Below are positions 5,802 through 8,695 of a stretch of 8,695 bases of DNA, piece after piece (the stretch's first letter is position 1; every line of letters starts with the position of its first letter). The position numbers were made by a program, and so were the translations under genes. The DNA is from JBDNBY01 sp039767595 (GTDB lineage Bacteria > Pseudomonadota > Alphaproteobacteria > Rhodobacterales > Rhodobacteraceae). Below the pieces are notes generated by a model. It worked only from the letters and a program-made list of their open reading frames with translations. It searched no databases and was not told where the DNA came from. The DNA is taken from contig JBDNBY010000071.1 of the NCBI GenBank assembly GCA_039767595.1, positions 1-8,695 on the forward strand. Reading direction: 5' to 3'.

Positions 5802-7646
5802 ATGTTTACGGATAGTTTGAAACGCTTTGATGCGCGTGTGTTTGATGCCAACCTCTCAGGTGCGGATGATAACTTTGGGGATTTGCCTGAATGGGATTTG
5901 AGCGATCTGTACAAGGGCGAAGATGATCCTCAATTGGCCGCGGATCTCGAATGGCTCACCACAGAATGCGCCGGTTTTGCGCATGATTACGAAGGTAAGC
6001 TGAGCGCACTTGATGCCGACGGATTGCTGCGCGCAATCGAGCGCGACGAAAAAATCACAAATGTCGCAGGGCGTGTGATGTCCTTTGCAGGGCTGAGATA
6101 TTATCAGCTGACCGTCGACAGCGGGCGGGCGAAATTCATGGCCGATTGCCAAGAGAAAATGACGATCGCGACGACGCCATTGGTGTTTTTCACTTTAGAA
6201 ATCAATAAACTCGACGAAGATCACCTCTCGGGTCTATTTGCGCAAAATCACGCGCTGGCGCGGTACAAGCCTGTCTTTGATCGCATCCGCGCGATGAAAC
6301 CGCACCAACTCTCAGATGAGCTTGAGCGGTTCTTGCATGACTTAGGCGTTGTGGGCGACGCGTGGGAGCGTCTGTTTGATGAAACGATCGCGAGCCTCAC
6401 ATTCGAGATTGATGGCGAAGAGCTGAACATCGAATCCACACTGAATTTCTTTACCCACAAAGATCGTAGCAAACGCGAAGCCGCCGCACACGAGGTCGCC
6501 CGCGTGCTCGGGCAAAACATCCGGACCTTTGCCCGCGTGCACAACACACAGACCAAAGAAAAGGCGATTTTGGATCAGTGGCGCAATATGCCCACACCCC
6601 AAAGCGCGCGCCATTTGGCCAACCATGTCGAGCCAGAGATCGTTGAGGCCCTGCGCAATGCCGTGGTCGCGGCCTATCCTGATTTGTCGCATCGCTATTA
6701 CAAGCTCAAGGCAAAATGGCTGGGGCTAGAAACGATGCAAGTTTGGGATCGCAACGCCCCCCTCCCTATGGAGAGCGACCGCGTGATCCCGTGGCACGAA
6801 GCCCGCGAGATTGTCCAATCTGCTTACGGCGAATTTGATCCACGCATGGCCGAACTCTCTGAGCCGTTCTTTGACAAGGGCTGGATCGATGCCGCCGTCA
6901 AACCCGGCAAAGCGCAAGGCGCATTTTCCCACTCCACCGTCACCAATGTGCATCCCTATGTTATGCTCAACTACATGGGCAAGCCGCGCGATGTGATGAC
7001 CTTGGCGCATGAGTTGGGCCACGGTGTGCATCAACGGCTGGCATCCGATTTGGGCGAGCTGCTGTCCTCAACCCCTCTCACTTTGGCCGAGACGGCCTCG
7101 GTTTTTGGCGAAATGCTGACCTTTCAAAAACTGCTCGCGGGCGCCAAGGATGCCAATGAAAAACGTGTTCTTTTGGCTGGTAAAGTCGAAGATATGATCA
7201 ACACAGTTGTACGCCAAATCGCCTTTTATGACTTTGAATGTAAATTGCACGCAGCGCGCGCGCAGGGCGAGCTGACAACCGATGACATCAATGCACTTTG
7301 GATGTCTGTCCAAGCCGAGAGCCTTGGCCCCGTGTTTGAATATATGGATGGGTACGAGACGTTTTGGGCCTATATCCCCCACTTTGTGCACACGCCCTTT
7401 TATGTCTATGCTTATGCCTTTGGCGATGGGTTGGTGAATGCGCTCTATGCCGTTTATCAATCAAACCCCGAAGGCTTCCAAGAGAAATACTTTGATCTCC
7501 TCAAAGCGGGCGGATCAAAGCATCACTCTGAATTACTGGGCGCCTTTGGCCTTGATGCCGCCGATCCTGCGTTTTGGCAAAAGGGGCTCTCGATGATTTC
7601 GGGCATGATCGATGAGTTAGAGGAACTCGATCGCGCAGTAGAGTAA
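5802..7646 (+). CDS. pepF: M3-family oligoendopeptidase F
   Basis: 614 residues, a cytoplasmic zinc metallopeptidase that cuts short peptides, in keeping with peptide recycling. The zinc site is HELGH at residues 403-407 (ligands His403 and His407, catalytic Glu404), and Glu430 in LAETAS is the expected third ligand. Upstream of the zinc helix is the M3-typical stretch with GAFSHSTVTNVHPYVMLNY. The C-terminal part carries HTPFYVYAYAFGDG (about 530-543), with tyrosines placed as in oligopeptidase F, where one stabilises the transition state. The N-terminal ~110 residues match the helical M3 N-terminal domain. The length is normal for PepF (about 600). No signal peptide is visible. It follows the hydrolase after 91 nt and may share its transcript or use its own promoter. 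No strong terminator is seen after its stop, so read-through into the peroxidase gene is possible. Confidence 0.95.
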   Translation: MFTDSLKRFDARVFDANLSGADDNFGDLPEWDLSDLYKGEDDPQLAADLEWLTTECAGFAHDYEGKLSALDADGLLRAIERDEKITNVAGRVMSFAGLRYYQLTVDSGRAKFMADCQEKMTIATTPLVFFTLEINKLDEDHLSGLFAQNHALARYKPVFDRIRAMKPHQLSDELERFLHDLGVVGDAWERLFDETIASLTFEIDGEELNIESTLNFFTHKDRSKREAAAHEVARVLGQNIRTFARVHNTQTKEKAILDQWRNMPTPQSARHLANHVEPEIVEALRNAVVAAYPDLSHRYYKLKAKWLGLETMQVWDRNAPLPMESDRVIPWHEAREIVQSAYGEFDPRMAELSEPFFDKGWIDAAVKPGKAQGAFSHSTVTNVHPYVMLNYMGKPRDVMTLAHELGHGVHQRLASDLGELLSSTPLTLAETASVFGEMLTFQKLLAGAKDANEKRVLLAGKVEDMINTVVRQIAFYDFECKLHAARAQGELTTDDINALWMSVQAESLGPVFEYMDGYETFWAYIPHFVHTPFYVYAYAFGDGLVNALYAVYQSNPEGFQEKYFDLLKAGGSKHHSELLGAFGLDAADPAFWQKGLSMISGMIDELEELDRAVE

Positions 7647-7680
7647 TCCCCCAAACAACACCATAAAAGTGTACGCATCT

Positions 7681-7710
7681 CTTGACATGCGCATCAGACG
7701 CTCCAGTTAT
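7681..7710 (+). promoter_or_regulatory. Candidate peroxidase promoter, possibly heat-shock-sigma type
   Basis: CTTGACA (7681-7687) contains a perfect TTGACA -35. No good TATAAT lies 16-18 bp downstream; the sequence there is CCAGTTAT (7703-7710). The pattern CTTG-N18-CCAGTTAT partly resembles RpoH-type promoters of alphaproteobacteria (CTTG with a CC-A/T-rich -10). The start would be near 7717. Seen: the -35 box. Inferred: which sigma factor uses it. Confidence 0.4.
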
Positions 7711-7739
7711 GACTCACAATAACGATGGAGTGTCTGATG
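7692..7739 (+). promoter_or_regulatory. Long hairpin hiding the peroxidase ribosome binding site and start codon
   Basis: Bases 7692-7705 (CATCAGACGCTCCA) pair with 7726-7739 (TGGAGTGTCTGATG): 14 consecutive pairs, of which only 7700-7731 is a G-U wobble. Above a two-base bulge (7724-7725), GTTAT (7706-7710) pairs with ATAAC (7719-7723), closing an 8-base loop. The right arm contains the Shine-Dalgarno GGAG (7727-7730) and ends exactly on the ATG at 7737-7739, so the folded RNA would block initiation. No T-run follows, so it is not a terminator. The same bases form a DNA dyad across the promoter spacer and -10 region. Confidence 0.7.
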
Positions 7740-8264
7740 AAAACGTGGATTGCCGCCCTAGGGTTTACAACACTTAGCCTCAGCAGCGCCTATGCCGAAG
7801 GCTTTGAATTTGCCTCGATTGACGGGGGCTCCCTGTCGTTGGACCAGTATCAAGGCGGGCCCGTGTTGATCGTCAATACGGCCTCGGAATGCGGTTTCAC
7901 GCCCCAATACGCCGGCATGCAAGAGCTCTATGAGACGTACAAAGACCAAGGCCTCACAGTGCTCGCCATCCCCTCTGATGACTTCAAACAAGAGCTGGCC
8001 TCAGCCGAAGATGTCAAAGATTTCTGCGACGCGCAATTTGGCCTCACGTTCCCAATGACGGATATCACCCATGTAAAGGGCAGCCAAAGTCATCCCTTTT
8101 ATCAATGGGTTAAGTCTGAAACTGGATTTGAACCAAAGTGGAATTTTTTCAAAATTCTACTCGATGGAGATGGCAAGGTCGCTCAAACATACACATCCTT
8201 CACTGCGCCCTCATCAAACAAGATCAAGGGCGACATTGAAAAACTCCTCCCCGCTCAGGGATAG
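7737..8264 (+). CDS. Glutathione peroxidase-family thiol peroxidase, exported
   Basis: 175 residues. GPx-family enzymes reduce hydroperoxides with an active-site Cys. A signal peptide is visible: Lys2, a hydrophobic core at about 4-18 and an AYA cleavage site before Glu21, placing the enzyme in the periplasm. The peroxidatic Cys52 sits in NTASECGFTPQY; the catalytic partners Gln85, Trp135 and Asn136 (KWNF) are present. The usual FPCNQFGGQEPG segment reads IPSDDFKQELAS: its Cys is Ser80 and one residue is missing. Cys97 in KDFCDAQF lies where two-Cys, thioredoxin-dependent GPx proteins carry the resolving Cys, so despite the family name glutathione may not be the reductant. The ATG at 7737 has GGAG six bases upstream and starts a proper signal peptide; an ATG at 7725 would add MECL and lacks a ribosome binding site. 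The initiation region lies inside a long hairpin. Confidence 0.9.
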   Translation: MKTWIAALGFTTLSLSSAYAEGFEFASIDGGSLSLDQYQGGPVLIVNTASECGFTPQYAGMQELYETYKDQGLTVLAIPSDDFKQELASAEDVKDFCDAQFGLTFPMTDITHVKGSQSHPFYQWVKSETGFEPKWNFFKILLDGDGKVAQTYTSFTAPSSNKIKGDIEKLLPAQG

Positions 8265-8300
8265 AGATTACGCATCCTTAGGGGTGACCCGCGATTGCGG
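8265..8300. other. Convergent intergenic gap, no clear terminator
   Basis: 36 bp between two convergent stop codons. It contains only a very short GGG-TGA-CCC inverted repeat (8282-8290) and no T-run on either strand. Transcripts probably overlap here or end by Rho. Confidence 0.4.
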
Positions 8301-8695
8301 CTATATGGCGAGCCAGTCGCGTAGGCAGTCCGTGACCAAATCGGGGGCCTCCCACGTCGGATAGTGGCCAACCTCGTCTAATAAATAAAGCCGCGAATTG
8401 AGCGCCAACTCCGCCGTCAACTGAATGCGCTTTGTAGGCAGTATTGGATCCCGCCGCCCTGCGATTACGGCACATGGCATTCGAAGTTTGCGCAAAAGAG
8501 ATTGCAAATCTGTGCGCCGCTGCAGCAGCCGCACATGCTCGAGCACCCTTTGTTCGCCCAATCGATAGGCCATGGCATGGAGCGCCCCAAAAAGCGGGTT
8601 TTGATCAAGTGATGTATCCGCCTCAACACCCAACGCATAGGCCAGCTCATGACGCACAGCAAAGTCGAACCGACCAGAGCGGATATCAATGATCC
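8301..8695 (-). CDS. Alpha/beta hydrolase, C-terminal part (5' end outside the window)
   Basis: 130 residues are visible and the frame stays open to the window edge, so the start and the nucleophile elbow are missing. What remains is the end of the cap and the C-terminal core: PCAVIAGRRDPILP carries the catalytic acid (Asp82 of the visible part) and VGHYPTWEAP the catalytic His110, followed by a last helix LVTDCLRDWL. This is the usual arrangement in alpha/beta hydrolases of the esterase / haloperoxidase type. A GTG at 8657 is internal, not a likely start, because coding similarity to the fold continues upstream. It converges on the peroxidase gene with 36 bp between the stops. Substrate unknown. 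Confidence 0.85.
   Translation of the reverse strand, partial: IIDIRSGRFDFAVRHELAYALGVEADTSLDQNPLFGALHAMAYRLGEQRVLEHVRLLQRRTDLQSLLRKLRMPCAVIAGRRDPILPTKRIQLTAELALNSRLYLLDEVGHYPTWEAPDLVTDCLRDWLAI

Noticed and set aside
7657..7673. Terminator after pepF (ACAC/GTGT repeat)
   Set aside because: A four-base stem with no T-run is too weak to call.
7725..7736. Earlier ATG (MECL) for the peroxidase
   Set aside because: It would place GGAG inside the coding sequence and put extra residues in front of a normal signal peptide. The ATG at 7737 has the properly spaced ribosome binding site.

Overview
The window looks like ordinary chromosome from an alphaproteobacterium, most likely Rhodobacterales (Roseobacter-type). 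This rests on recognised protein families and gene order (SUV3-like helicase, S4 protein, FdxA and CarD in one block) and on moderate GC content. No database search was run. There is no sign of phage, insertion sequence, CRISPR, tRNA or rRNA.

Left part (1-4214, minus strand). Read in transcription order, it holds a large SUV3/DEAD-like RNA helicase, a small S4-domain RNA-binding protein of Hsp15 type, a 7Fe ferredoxin (FdxA), a likely terminator, and then CarD, an RNA polymerase-binding regulator. Helicase and S4 gene are 4 nt apart, and the S4 stop lies just upstream of fdxA, so these three are probably one transcript. The helicase has a long disordered tail that contains a perfect 4 x 15-bp in-frame tandem repeat. 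A 241-bp divergent region (4215-4455) separates this block from the plus-strand genes.

Middle part (4456-7646, plus strand). A 95-residue SCP2 sterol/lipid-carrier domain protein is followed after 28 nt by a lysophospholipase-like alpha/beta hydrolase, a likely lipid-handling pair. Next, after 91 nt containing two small DNA dyads, comes an M3-family oligoendopeptidase F.

Right part (7647-8695). A glutathione peroxidase with a signal peptide is followed by a convergent, 5'-truncated alpha/beta hydrolase on the minus strand. The most striking non-coding signal of the window lies at the peroxidase start. A 14-bp inverted repeat (one G-U wobble, continued by 5 more pairs) buries both the Shine-Dalgarno sequence and the ATG. 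A TTGACA-type promoter element lies partly within its left side. A transcript arriving from pepF could fold this hairpin, whereas a transcript from the local promoter would probably lack the left arm.

The protein-coding content is mostly housekeeping. I found no convincing new multi-gene system; the peroxidase hairpin is the best candidate for undescribed regulation.
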